The position numbers and the translations under genes were made by a program. This document shows, piece after piece, positions 1 to 8,684 of a DNA stretch of 64,000 nucleotides (positions are counted from its first letter, which is position 1; each line of letters starts with the position of its first letter). Under the pieces are notes generated by a model. It had not been told where the DNA came from. It saw nothing but the letters and a program-made list of their open reading frames with translations, and searched no databases. The stretch comes from REEB52 sp964626905 (GTDB taxonomy: Bacteria; Chlamydiota; Chlamydiia; Chlamydiales; SM23-39), in assembly GCA_964626905.1 (NCBI GenBank), contig CAZVHA010000004.1:62001-126000 (forward strand), in the 5' to 3' direction.

Positions 1-788
1 CAAAAAATGGATCTCAAGTGGAGGCCATTGTCCATTTGGGAGCCTGTTCTGATACGGTAGAATCAGATGGCGATTATCTTCTTGAGAACAATTTTCGCTA
101 CACGATTCGCTTAGCCGAGTGGGCTTTAAATCGGGACAAGCGGTTCATCTATGCATCATCGGCTGCCACTTATGGAGATGGAACTCTTGGATTTCTCGAT
201 GATGAAGGGGGGCTTGATGCGCTCAGACCTTTGAACATGTATGGCTTTTCAAAACATCTCGCCGATCTTTGGATGCAGCGGCAAAAAATTTTAGATCGGG
301 TTGTGGGGCTTAAGTATTTCAATGTTTTTGGTCCCAATGAGTATCACAAAGGGCGGATGGCCTCGATGGTTTTGAAGATGATGCACTCTTCTCACGATGG
401 AAGTGCAGTGAATCTTTTTAAATCCACGACTCCCGATTATCCTGACGGGGGGCAGATGCGCGATTTTATCTATGTCAAAGATGCGGTGCGCATGACTGCT
501 TTATTTCTTGAGCCAAATCATTGGAAGGTAGGGGGGATTTTCAATATTGGGTTTGGAACTCCGACCACTTGGAATTTTTTAACCGCAAGTTTTTTTAAAG
601 CCATTCAAAAAAAAGAGAAGATCGCCTACATCGATATGCCGGCAGATCTTGCCAAGCAGTATCAGCAATTTACTTGCGCATCGATGGACAAATTCTTTAA
701 GATCTTTCCCAATGTGGCAATGACGCCCATTGAGGACGCTGTACGCGAATATGTTCAAAAGTATCTCAAAAGTTCGGATCGATGGTAG
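1..788 (+). CDS. hldD: ADP-L-glycero-D-manno-heptose 6-epimerase, 5'-truncated by window edge
   Basis: NAD(P)-dependent epimerase of the extended short-chain dehydrogenase family; it makes ADP-L-glycero-heptose for the LPS inner core. The reading frame is open to the left edge, so the N-terminal Rossmann glycine motif is missing; about 260 of the usual ~310 residues remain. Visible family features are the start of the conserved stretch VHLGACSDT (HldD usually has HMGACSxT), the serine in SSAATYG and the YxxxK pair in YGFSK. The GTG at position 18 is internal, not the true start. The next gene, hldA, starts inside the last codons (ATGG overlapping the stop), so the two are co-transcribed heptose-pathway genes. 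Identification is from motifs and neighbour. Confidence 0.9.
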   Translation, partial: KNGSQVEAIVHLGACSDTVESDGDYLLENNFRYTIRLAEWALNRDKRFIYASSAATYGDGTLGFLDDEGGLDALRPLNMYGFSKHLADLWMQRQKILDRVVGLKYFNVFGPNEYHKGRMASMVLKMMHSSHDGSAVNLFKSTTPDYPDGGQMRDFIYVKDAVRMTALFLEPNHWKVGGIFNIGFGTPTTWNFLTASFFKAIQKKEKIAYIDMPADLAKQYQQFTCASMDKFFKIFPNVAMTPIEDAVREYVQKYLKSSDRW

Positions 789-1738
789 CACATTTTAAGC
801 CTTTCAGTGCTCTTGTCATCGGCGATTTTATGCTCGACACTTATACGACGGGCAAAGTGCGGCGCATTTCTCCGGAAGCGCCGGTTCCTGTGATGGAGGT
901 GATCAAGCAAGAATCGAGGCCTGGAGGGGCGGGCAATGTCGTCTTGAATCTCCTTTCGCTCGGCGCCCTTGTCTTTCCCATGGGGCGCATTGGGAGTGAT
1001 GAGGAGGGGTTGAAGTTAAAAGGGCTTTTATCGAGGGCGGATACAGGATTTCTTTGGATCGAGCCGGGATACAAAACTCCGGTGAAAAATCGGATGATTG
1101 CCGACTCTCAACAGCTGATGCGCGTCGATTTTGAGACGATCGCCCCCATCCATGCGAAAATAGAGCAGATTGCCATCGAAGAGCTCAAGCAAATGATCCC
1201 GAAAGTCGATGTGGTTGCCATTTCCGATTATGGCAAGGGATTTTTATCTGAAAAACTGATCCAGCAGGCGATTGCCATTGCGAGACAAAGGCAAATCCCG
1301 ATCATTGTCGATCCCAAGGGGGTCGATTTTTCCAAATATCGAGGAGCGAGCGTTCTCAAGCCCAATTTAACGGAAGCCTATGCAGCTGCCCATCGTCCCC
1401 TTTCTGCCCCGCTTGAGGAAGTGGCAGCGCAGATCTTGCCGCTCACCGACCTTCTGATGATCACCCGTTCTGAGGCGGGGATTTCGATTTTTAGCAAAGA
1501 GATCCAAAGACGCGATTTCTTTGTCCATTCGAAAGAGGTCAAAGATGTCACGGGAGCGGGAGACACTGTCCTCGCAGTGATTTGTCTAGCTCTTGCCAAT
1601 GGACTGCCCATTGAACAGGCCGCTGAATTTGCCAATGCCGCGGCTGGTATTGTGATTGAAAGGATTGGCTGTGTACAGGTCACGACTGCCGAGCTTACGC
1701 AAAGAATTTTGGAGATGAGGGAAACGTGTCTTCATTAA
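782..1738 (+). CDS. hldA: D-glycero-beta-D-manno-heptose-7-phosphate kinase (HldE domain I only)
   Basis: PfkB/ribokinase-family sugar kinase of 318 residues. It would phosphorylate heptose 7-phosphate at C1 in ADP-heptose synthesis. The N-terminal GGAGNV glycine motif and the C-terminal DVTGAGD motif (D255 to D261, with D261 the catalytic base) are present. E. coli HldE is bifunctional at about 477 residues; this protein stops after the kinase domain, so the adenylyltransferase domain must be encoded elsewhere. The ATG overlaps the hldD stop, and the GTG of the next gene lies within its last codons, giving a tight three-gene unit. The family is certain; the substrate rests on the hldD neighbour. 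Confidence 0.88.
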   Translation: MVAHFKPFSALVIGDFMLDTYTTGKVRRISPEAPVPVMEVIKQESRPGGAGNVVLNLLSLGALVFPMGRIGSDEEGLKLKGLLSRADTGFLWIEPGYKTPVKNRMIADSQQLMRVDFETIAPIHAKIEQIAIEELKQMIPKVDVVAISDYGKGFLSEKLIQQAIAIARQRQIPIIVDPKGVDFSKYRGASVLKPNLTEAYAAAHRPLSAPLEEVAAQILPLTDLLMITRSEAGISIFSKEIQRRDFFVHSKEVKDVTGAGDTVLAVICLALANGLPIEQAAEFANAAAGIVIERIGCVQVTTAELTQRILEMRETCLH

Positions 1739-2244
1739 AAGTGTATAGGAAAAAGAGGGATCTCAAAAAGTCGAAAGAGCCCAAAGGGGCCCTCCGCAAG
1801 AAAAAAAAGGGGCCTCTGCAATTTGTCGTACAAAAACATGCGGCGAGCCGATTGCACTACGATTTTAGACTAGAAAAAGAGGGGGTGCTAAAGAGCTGGG
1901 CGATCCCTAAAGGCCCCTCCATGAATCCAAAAGTGAAGCGGCTTGCGATTCAGGTGGAGGATCACCCCTATGAGTACAAGGATTTTGAGGGGGTCATCCC
2001 AGAAGGGTATGGCGCTGGAGAGGTGATCATCTGGGATCGGGGGACATATACTCTGGACCAGGAGAAAGAAAATTCCTTTCACATCACATTGAAGGGGGAA
2101 AAATTGAAGGGGGGATTTGCAATGGTCCATTTGCGAGAAAATCAGTGGCTTTTGATCAAATCCGATGACGACTTTGCAACGACGCGCGAAATCGGGGCCA
2201 AAGATCGGTCGGTCGTTTCTGGACGCAAACTCAAGATAGATTAA
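1726..2244 (+). CDS. stand-alone LigD-type 3'-phosphoesterase domain protein
   Basis: 172 residues that match the DNA ligase D 3'-phosphoesterase domain, without polymerase or ligase domains. In bacterial NHEJ this domain trims 3'-ribonucleotides and 3'-phosphates at DNA ends. The signature QKHAASRLHYDFRLE is intact, with H38, H44 and D46 as metal and catalytic residues, followed by SWAIPKGPS, EDHPYEY and GVIPEGYGAGEV. The N-terminus is very lysine-rich. The GTG start lies 13 bases inside the end of hldA. No Ku or ligase is in the window, so the pathway is unknown. Stand-alone PE proteins are known in bacteria and archaea; here a repair role is inferred. Confidence 0.85.
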   Translation: MSSLKVYRKKRDLKKSKEPKGALRKKKKGPLQFVVQKHAASRLHYDFRLEKEGVLKSWAIPKGPSMNPKVKRLAIQVEDHPYEYKDFEGVIPEGYGAGEVIIWDRGTYTLDQEKENSFHITLKGEKLKGGFAMVHLRENQWLLIKSDDDFATTREIGAKDRSVVSGRKLKID

Positions 2245-4925
2245 CCCATCTCGTAGAGCCGTTTGTAATCCACTTTTCCAGATCCCATGAGTGGGATTTC
2301 TGCCACTTGCCGAACGAGAGAAATTTTCACCAAGGGGCTAAATCCCCCTTTTTTCAAAATTTCTAAAACCTCCTCTTTTTCTAAAGGGATCGATGAAAAG
2401 AGGATCAGCTCAAATTTCCCCGACACCCCCTCTTTTCCGATCACAACCAGGGATGGAGGGCGGTCATGCGAAATCCGAGCGCAATCCAGTAGATGTTGGA
2501 AGATCGCATTCTCTATCGCCCTAAAACTGATCATCTCTCCCCCGATCTTGACAAATTGCTTGAGACGTCCTGAGAGGATCACATTATTTTCACTGTCGAT
2601 GGATCCTAAATCTCCGGAAAGAAACCAGTTCTTTCCATTGATCGCGATGAAGGGATTACAGACATTTTGCAAGTAGCCGCTGAATACGTTGGGCCCATGG
2701 TAGCAAAGCTCTCCTTCGGCGCCGGGGGGGAGCAGCTCTTTTGTTTCTGGGTTCACTGTGCAAGCCTCTATTCCGGGCAATAGACAGCCCACACCTTTTT
2801 GGGGGTGATTGAATTTTCCGAGACTAATTGAGGGTGAGCATTCAGTAATCCCGTACGATTCGATCAATTGTGCCTTGGGAGTTGCCATTTCTACTTGTCG
2901 GTAGAGATCTGGAGGTGTTTTCTCAGCTCCAGTGACAAACATCCGGATTTTGTGCATCTGTTTTGAAAGGTTTGCAGCCAAAAGGTTTTTGATAAAGCTG
3001 GGGGCGCTGCAAAAAACGGTCACTTTCCATCGGACAATCCCTTCAATGAGGGCATTGACATCTTTGGGATTGGGGTAGAAAGCGACCCGCAAACCCATGA
3101 GAGTCGGTGCAATTCCCAAAACAGAAAAGCCGAGCGAATGGAAAGGGGGCAAGGAGTTATAGATGACATCTTCACTATAAAATTGCATTCGGGAGCCGAC
3201 TGCATGGGCGCTGTGGAGGATATTTTTGTGAGAAAGGGGCACGCCTTTGGGAGTCGCCTCTGTTCCGCTGGTGAACAGGATGATCGCAGGGTCATTTTCG
3301 TCGATGGTTTTCAATCGGAAAAAGTGGGAAAGGGCTTTTTGGGGCAAATAGGAGAGAAGTAGGCTTTGAATTTTGATTTTCCACGAGATTTTTTTTCGAA
3401 TATCTTCGAGGTATTCTAAACGATGGACCACAGTGCCGAGATCTACCCCTTGGAGCCGCTCTAAAAAGTTCCAGGAGCTGATCACCTTTTCGATCTTGGC
3501 AATTTCCATCATGTGATCGAGATAGCGGCTCCCCAAAGTCCAATTGAGCATGACGGGAGTTTTTCCTGCAAAGAGGAGCGCAAAGACGAGAAGATAGGCG
3601 CTTGCGGATGAGGGGAGAAGAATTCCAATGGTCTTTTCTTTCTCCTTTTTGAACGAAAGGGCAAGTCCAAAAATCGCAAGTGCCATTTTTCTATAGCTCA
3701 AAACTCCAAGAAAATCATCTCCATAGGCCTCAAATGTTTTCATCCTCCGATAGATAGATAAAAATGCTTCTGGCAATGTTTTCCCCTTGGGAAGGGTCAC
3801 TTCGGGGCGTCCCGGTTCATCTAACCACTGATGATTTTTTCGATCTAAAGCATGCGGATCTTGTTTTGCAGCCCCAGCGGCAAATAAGAGGAGGTCCTGG
3901 ACGCTTCGCATCTCTTCAGGGAAGTCTTCTGCCGTGTCAAATGAGCTCGTTAGAAAAGCGAAGAGGTCGGCAATTTCCAAAGAGTCGAGCCCTAGATCAG
4001 AAGAGAGGAGCATCTCTTTGGAGATCTTATGGTCGGGATCCTTTAAAATGCGCCGGATCTCGGCGTAGATGGCTCCTTCTATTTCCCGCGGAATTTCGGC
4101 ACAGTCGATTGGCTTTTTTTGCTCAGCTGGCAAAGAGAGGGGGGGCAATGCTCTATGCCAAAAGCTGTATGAGACCTGTTGCAAGGGCTCTTCTGATCTC
4201 CTCTTCCCCTCGCCGTCGGGATATTGGTTGTACCACTCCTCTAGAAAGCGGTTGAATTCCACTTTACTTTCGATTTGCTTGGCTTTCAAGGAGAGCGGTT
4301 CTATCTCAATCAAAACTTTGCGCCTTGGGGTGAAAAAGAGAAAGTTTTTGAGGAGAATTTGGCCTGCATTTTTGAGATTTTGAGCAAGGGAGGGTATTTT
4401 TCCATCAACGGCTCTTGAAAAACTGCTTCCCCACATCCCCGATAAGCGGATCAGTACGATATTTGTTTCAGGGCATTCTTTCACCAGGTTGAAGCAGCCA
4501 GAGGAACCTCCCACCTCTTCTCTACTCGTCAGTTTCATGCGCGCTGCCGGGTATAAAAGAAAGTGATCCCCCCTTTTCAAATCGTTAAGAATGGCTCCAA
4601 AACACTTTTGCATCTCCTCTTTTTTGAACTCGTTCACAGCAGAATCAAAGTTTGGAACGGGACAGGCTTTGAACCATCTCATCAAGGGGTTCAAAAACCG
4701 CATCCGATACACATACTCGACGACGATGGGTCTCACCCTGAACATGCGCCTGAGTGTGAAAAAGATAAAAAGGGCGTCAATTTGAGAGGTGTGATTGGGC
4801 AAGAAAAGAATGCTCTTTTGACCCTTAAGAGCTGCAAGCTTTTCCATCCCATCGACTCTGATTCGATAGCGCAAAGAGAGAACCTGCCACATCAAAAAAG
4901 CAATAACGAAGACCAATACTTCCAA
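2241..4925 (-). CDS. aas: acyltransferase / acyl carrier / acyl-ACP synthetase fusion (Aas-like)
   Basis: 894-residue three-part protein. Residues 1 to ~240 are a PlsC-type acyltransferase with HxxxxD at H45 to D50 (NHTSQID). Residues ~275 to 345 look like an acyl carrier domain, with LGLDSLE giving a phosphopantetheine serine at S315. From ~390 onward is an adenylate-forming domain with TSGTEATPKG at 552 to 561, YGITECSP and a C-terminal lysine region (GSGKVDYKR). E. coli Aas has the acyltransferase and ligase but no internal carrier. It probably activates fatty acids, including host ones, and reacylates lysophospholipids at the inner membrane. A 5' hydrophobic segment may anchor it. The 3' end overlaps the convergent LigD-like gene by 4 bp. 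Confidence 0.85.
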   Translation of the reverse strand: MEVLVFVIAFLMWQVLSLRYRIRVDGMEKLAALKGQKSILFLPNHTSQIDALFIFFTLRRMFRVRPIVVEYVYRMRFLNPLMRWFKACPVPNFDSAVNEFKKEEMQKCFGAILNDLKRGDHFLLYPAARMKLTSREEVGGSSGCFNLVKECPETNIVLIRLSGMWGSSFSRAVDGKIPSLAQNLKNAGQILLKNFLFFTPRRKVLIEIEPLSLKAKQIESKVEFNRFLEEWYNQYPDGEGKRRSEEPLQQVSYSFWHRALPPLSLPAEQKKPIDCAEIPREIEGAIYAEIRRILKDPDHKISKEMLLSSDLGLDSLEIADLFAFLTSSFDTAEDFPEEMRSVQDLLLFAAGAAKQDPHALDRKNHQWLDEPGRPEVTLPKGKTLPEAFLSIYRRMKTFEAYGDDFLGVLSYRKMALAIFGLALSFKKEKEKTIGILLPSSASAYLLVFALLFAGKTPVMLNWTLGSRYLDHMMEIAKIEKVISSWNFLERLQGVDLGTVVHRLEYLEDIRKKISWKIKIQSLLLSYLPQKALSHFFRLKTIDENDPAIILFTSGTEATPKGVPLSHKNILHSAHAVGSRMQFYSEDVIYNSLPPFHSLGFSVLGIAPTLMGLRVAFYPNPKDVNALIEGIVRWKVTVFCSAPSFIKNLLAANLSKQMHKIRMFVTGAEKTPPDLYRQVEMATPKAQLIESYGITECSPSISLGKFNHPQKGVGCLLPGIEACTVNPETKELLPPGAEGELCYHGPNVFSGYLQNVCNPFIAINGKNWFLSGDLGSIDSENNVILSGRLKQFVKIGGEMISFRAIENAIFQHLLDCARISHDRPPSLVVIGKEGVSGKFELILFSSIPLEKEEVLEILKKGGFSPLVKISLVRQVAEIPLMGSGKVDYKRLYEMG

Positions 4926-4946
4926 GACAACCCTCTAAAGCTCAGG

Positions 4947-6017
4947 TTATAGCATTGGCAATTTTGCGTCGAATCTTTTGAGAGAAATCACCCCGCCGCC
5001 GAGGCAAACTTCCTTTAAGTAAAAAACGATCGACTGGCCAGGCGTGATGGCCCTTTGCGGCTCGTCGAACACCACTTCGCCCGTTTCATATAAAGTGCAA
5101 GGGGCATCGGCCCCGCGGTAGCGGATCTTTGCACTGCATCGGAGGGGATAGTCTGGTTCCTCTGCAACCCAAGTGAGGCTTTTGGTTTTAAGCTCTTTGC
5201 AAAAAAGGGCGGGGTGATCGGCCCCCCTCTCTACATAGACGATATTTTGAGAAGGATCTTTTCCGACGACATACCAAGCATCGCCTTCGCCTCCGAGTCC
5301 CATCCCTTTTCTTTGCCCAATCGTGTAGAAGGCGGCTCCATCGTGCTCTCCCACAACTTCCCCGGATAATGTTTTGAAGGGCCCCGGTTTTCCTTGGAGA
5401 AATTGCGATAAAAAGGGTTTGAACTTTCTTTTCCCGATAAAGCAGATGCCGGTGCTCTCTTTTTTTTCTGCGGTCGGAAGGCCATACTCTTTGGCGATTG
5501 CTCGGACCTCTTTTTTCAAAAGGTGGCCGATCGGAAACAGCACTTTTCGGAAGGCCTCTTGTTTCACGGCATGGAGGAAATAGCTTTGATCTTTTGCGGG
5601 GTCGAGCCCGCGAAGAAGCCTTTTTCTTTCGTCGAGCCTGCAGTAATGGCCTGTCGCGAGAAAATCGGCACCGAGTTCGAGCGCTTTTGCCAAAAAAAGA
5701 TCAAACTTGATCTCCTTATTGCAAAGAATATCTGGATTTGGGGTGAGTCCCGCTTCAAAATCGGCCAAAAATTGGGCAAAAACCCGCTCTCGGTACTCTT
5801 CGACAAAATGGACGCTGTAGTAGGGTATACCGATCTTTTCGCAAACGCGCACCACATCTTCAAATTCTTTAGCAGCAGCACACGGCCCCCCTTCCTCTTC
5901 CCAGTTTTTCATGAAAAGGCCAATGCAGTTGTAACCTAAATTTTTTAGTAGGAGGGCCGACACGGAGGAGTCAACTCCCCCCGACATTCCAATGGCGACA
6001 GTTTTCATGGGGGACAT
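4947..6017 (-). CDS. mnmA: tRNA-specific 2-thiouridylase
   Basis: 356 residues. MnmA transfers sulfur to U34 of tRNA Glu, Gln and Lys after ATP activation. The PP-loop SGGVDSS is at residues ~12 to 18. The two catalytic cysteines are visible in PNPDILCNKEIKF and STGICFIG, and the FYTIGQRKG region precedes the C-terminal beta domain. Length is normal. Two in-frame ATGs (at 6017 and 6008) are possible; family members usually start just before KTVAIGMSGG, so 6008 may be the real start, and neither has a clear Shine-Dalgarno. The htpX stop lies 8 bp upstream, so it is probably co-transcribed with htpX. Confidence 0.95.
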   Translation of the reverse strand: MSPMKTVAIGMSGGVDSSVSALLLKNLGYNCIGLFMKNWEEEGGPCAAAKEFEDVVRVCEKIGIPYYSVHFVEEYRERVFAQFLADFEAGLTPNPDILCNKEIKFDLFLAKALELGADFLATGHYCRLDERKRLLRGLDPAKDQSYFLHAVKQEAFRKVLFPIGHLLKKEVRAIAKEYGLPTAEKKESTGICFIGKRKFKPFLSQFLQGKPGPFKTLSGEVVGEHDGAAFYTIGQRKGMGLGGEGDAWYVVGKDPSQNIVYVERGADHPALFCKELKTKSLTWVAEEPDYPLRCSAKIRYRGADAPCTLYETGEVVFDEPQRAITPGQSIVFYLKEVCLGGGVISLKRFDAKLPML

Positions 6018-6025
6018 GATACAGC

Positions 6026-6937
6026 TTAGGCGGGGAGCTTTTCAAGTCTTGCGATCCTCTCATCGAGAGGGGGGTGACTTGCGAAGAGGCTGAAAAGCCC
6101 TTTTTGTCCCCGATGGGAAATTTTAAAGGCGGCCATGGCCGGTTGCTCTTTTGGATCTTGGATCTCTTGCATGGAGCGGAGCGCCTTTAAAGAGGAGATC
6201 ATCGCCGCTTTACCTGCGAGACGCGCTCCTCCTCGATCGGCTCTGTATTCTCGGTATCTGGAATAGGCGGCCACAACAAGGGAGCCGAGGATCATAAAGA
6301 CCACTTCAAACAGGTAGACAAAAAGGATATAGCTCATAGAGATCCCTTGAGAGCCTTGCCGGTTATTGCGCCCAAGCCCCGAGACAACGTAGGCTAAAAC
6401 GCGGGCGAGAAACATCACAAAGGCATTCACAACCCCTTGCAGAAGGGTCATCGTCACCATATCGCCATTGGCAATGTGGGAAATCTCATGGCCCAAAACC
6501 CCTTCCATTTCTTTGGGGTTCATCCGATTTAAAAGGCCGCTCGATACGGCGACGAGCGACCTTTTTTGACTTGGGCCCGTCGCAAAAGCATTGGGTTCAT
6601 TGGAGCGGTAAATTCCCACCTCAGGAAAACTTTTAAGACCGGCCTTTAAAGAGAGGTGATGGACTGTCTCTAAAAGCCCCTTTTCTTCTCCACTGGCCTT
6701 GTTTGGATCGATGATTTTCACTCCCATCATCCATTTGGCCATCACGCGGGAAAGAGACAAAGAGATGAGCGCGCCGCCCATGCCCCAGATGGAGCAAAAG
6801 AGGAGCAACGAGCGGTAATCGAGTCCATAGGCCTGGATGTAGGGGCGCACGTTAAAGAGAGTCAAGACAAAAGAGATCATCAAGACGACGAGAAAGTTGA
6901 GCGCTAAGAAGAGGACGATTCTTTTTGCCATTGCCAA
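6026..6937 (-). CDS. htpX: membrane zinc metalloprotease HtpX
   Basis: 303 residues, M48B family. It degrades damaged membrane proteins in the inner-membrane stress response. There are two N-terminal membrane helices, then ATGPSQKRSLVAVSSGLL, the zinc motif HEISH and a later pair of hydrophobic segments. The third ligand Glu lies in the YREYRADRGGARLAG region. The upstream intergenic region contains copy A of a ~70-bp direct repeat whose other copy lies 1.6 kb away, so the ancestral divergent promoter region has been split by an insertion. Confidence 0.95.
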   Translation of the reverse strand: MAMAKRIVLFLALNFLVVLMISFVLTLFNVRPYIQAYGLDYRSLLLFCSIWGMGGALISLSLSRVMAKWMMGVKIIDPNKASGEEKGLLETVHHLSLKAGLKSFPEVGIYRSNEPNAFATGPSQKRSLVAVSSGLLNRMNPKEMEGVLGHEISHIANGDMVTMTLLQGVVNAFVMFLARVLAYVVSGLGRNNRQGSQGISMSYILFVYLFEVVFMILGSLVVAAYSRYREYRADRGGARLAGKAAMISSLKALRSMQEIQDPKEQPAMAAFKISHRGQKGLFSLFASHPPLDERIARLEKLPA

Positions 6938-6956
6938 AACTCCCTAAGTTAATAAT

Positions 6957-7027
6957 ACTCCTTGCAGTATAGCGGATTTTCGATTTTTCCATTGCACGAA
7001 ATTTCATCTTTTTTTGTCGCCAATGCC
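6957..7027. repeat. direct repeat flanking island A, left copy
   Basis: About 71 bp (ACTCC...ATAGC.GATTTTCGATTTT...ATTGCACGAAATTTC...CAATGCC) that recurs in the same orientation at 8600-8666 with small gaps and roughly 80% identity by eye. It lies 20 bp upstream of htpX. The two copies bracket the accessory genes at 7.1-8.6 kb. Confidence 0.8.
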
Positions 7028-7087
7028 CGATTGTGATATCTTCTTATGAAGAGTTTTTAAAAAAGATATTATATTAGGAGTTTTATT

Positions 7088-7603
7088 ATGAATAATCAGC
7101 GAGTAGATAGTTTTAGTCCACGATGGGCTTACTTGGACACAGCACTAAGGGCTAGCCTCTCTTTAGCAGGAGGTACAGGTGCGACCGCAGCCGCAACATT
7201 GGGCTTGAGCCCTAGGATGGGGTTCGTTTTTGGTGGTTTTCAGGGAGCCATTGGGTCTGCTATCGCATGTTGGGCCTCCGCATTTTTTGGCAAGAGTGCT
7301 CCTCTGAACTATGTCTGTGGTGTCTTGGGGGGAACGGCGGCTGGTTATGGGACATTAGTGGCGGCTGGTTATCAAATATCTGTTTATCCGGAAGGTCTAT
7401 CGTTTTTAGGAGTGCAATTTGGATTCAGTCTGGCTACGGCCTGCCTGGTAGCAGCGGGTATTGCTTGCTGGTTGCGCTCGCCACGACGAGAACCACAAGG
7501 GGAAGTGGTTGGGTTCGAAGTGGTAAATGGAGTTGTAAGAGTAAGGCTCGTAATAGCTCCTTCTGGAAATAGAGGGGAAATTGGGGTTGGCGAAATGGCC
7601 TGA
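7088..7603 (+). CDS. small hydrophobic protein, candidate inclusion-membrane (Inc-like) protein
   Basis: 171 residues, not recognised. It has about four hydrophobic segments rich in Gly and Ala (residues ~20-55, 57-72, 75-95, 103-127), then RSPRRE and a hydrophilic tail of about 45 residues. There is no classical signal peptide. A strong ribosome binding site (TAGGAG, 7 nt before ATG) supports the start. Paired hydrophobic hairpins of this kind are typical of chlamydial Inc proteins secreted by type III, but that is inference from shape only. It lies inside island A, between ~70-bp direct repeats. Confidence 0.7.
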   Translation: MNNQRVDSFSPRWAYLDTALRASLSLAGGTGATAAATLGLSPRMGFVFGGFQGAIGSAIACWASAFFGKSAPLNYVCGVLGGTAAGYGTLVAAGYQISVYPEGLSFLGVQFGFSLATACLVAAGIACWLRSPRREPQGEVVGFEVVNGVVRVRLVIAPSGNRGEIGVGEMA

Positions 7604-7676
7604 TCCAAAATTGCGTTAAAAACATTTTAGTCATTCTTTCTTAATGGTTTGCAATTTTAGGCTGATTTACCTAAAA

Positions 7677-7811
7677 ATGCATTGTAAAATTAGGAAACAG
7701 GGGTTTTTTCTTCTTGGCCTTCGCGGAACTGGGAAAACGATTTTTGTTAAGTCGTTCTATAAGAATGAGTTACATTTCTGTCTACTAGAGTCGGGGGCTC
7801 TATATCGATAA
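7677..7811 (+). pseudogene. 5' remnant of an AAA_14/DUF4143-type ATPase
   Basis: A 44-codon reading frame encodes FFLLGLRGTGKT (a Walker A motif) followed ~17 residues later by LLESGALYR and a stop. This is the order found at the start of DUF4143-family ATPases (FLLGPRGTGKST ... LLxxxLYRR), and it resembles the complete gene at 31.5-32.6 kb (YFLLGPRGTGKST). All later domains are absent, so it is a truncated relic. Expression is unlikely to give a functional ATPase. Confidence 0.7.
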
Positions 7812-7890
7812 AGTTGCATTACAATGACATAACATTTTATTTAAATGTCGAGTTTCTATATAATGGATGAAACAAAAAAAGGATTTTACA

Positions 7891-8583
7891 ATGTCAAGTT
7901 CAATAAATGGGATAAATAGTCAACCGAAACAAGAAGGACGAGTAATAGTCAGGGCCAGAAGAACTCTGCGGACGGCTACTAATAATATCGCGACGCGCAC
8001 GACGGGAGTTGCTTTACAAACGTTATCCAGTAGCAGCAACGAAAGACAGGAAAAACGGACCCATAGAACTCTCTTCGTTAATGAGAATCCAGACCCTACT
8101 GTATACAAAATGGTTGCCCGTGGGGAGGGTCCAAATGCACCTTTGGTTCTAGTTCCTCAAAATAGACGCCCAGACGATTTTGCAGCGCGAATATCGTCAA
8201 TTTTTCCTCCCGGTACTGATACTGCAAGAGTAAGTAGTGCCAGCTCCGCCTTCAGCCCTATAGCACCTCTACCTCTACCCGATCTAAATGTATTGGATAA
8301 TATAAAAGAACCGGCAAATCCACCTAAACAACCGCCCAACATCAAAGAAGAAAACCGACTCGCGCGACAGCGCCCCTTACCCATTGGATCGACTGGTCTC
8401 ACCCCACGCCTTTCACGTGTGAGCTTTAGGAATGCTTCAGCATCTTCTTCGGCTCCTCCTGTTTCTCCTACGGGGGATTTCGATGAGGAGATGGATCTCT
8501 GTGATGACGACGAAAGGGGCGACATCTCACCTAACAGCTATATCTCTGGAGACTCAGTGTATAAGAGAAGAAAAACGGAATAA
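7891..8583 (+). CDS. hydrophilic low-complexity protein, candidate secreted effector
   Basis: 230 residues from the ATG at 7891, preferred because AAAGGA lies 7 nt upstream; an in-frame ATG at 7867 would add 8 residues. No recognised domain and no membrane segment. The first residues (SSSINGINSQ) are Ser/Asn/Gln-rich, as is common for type III signals. The protein is rich in Arg, Ser and Pro. Near the C-terminus there is a very acidic stretch (DFDEEMDLCDDDE), and it ends in YKRRKTE, a short basic cluster that could act as a nuclear localisation signal. Location within island A and composition suggest an effector; this is inference. Confidence 0.65.
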   Translation: MSSSINGINSQPKQEGRVIVRARRTLRTATNNIATRTTGVALQTLSSSSNERQEKRTHRTLFVNENPDPTVYKMVARGEGPNAPLVLVPQNRRPDDFAARISSIFPPGTDTARVSSASSAFSPIAPLPLPDLNVLDNIKEPANPPKQPPNIKEENRLARQRPLPIGSTGLTPRLSRVSFRNASASSSAPPVSPTGDFDEEMDLCDDDERGDISPNSYISGDSVYKRRKTE

Positions 8584-8599
8584 CCCGCCCCCATAAATT

Positions 8600-8666
8600 A
8601 CTCCTCATGGCATAGCTGATTTTCGATTTTCGATTGCACGAAATTTCCTTTTCTGTCATCAATGCC
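8600..8666. repeat. direct repeat flanking island A, right copy
   Basis: Second copy of the sequence at 6957-7027, same orientation. It ends about 20 bp before the start of the next gene (8685). The divergence of the copies suggests an old duplication. Confidence 0.8.
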
Positions 8667-8684
8667 TGTGTTAAGAGAGTGCAA

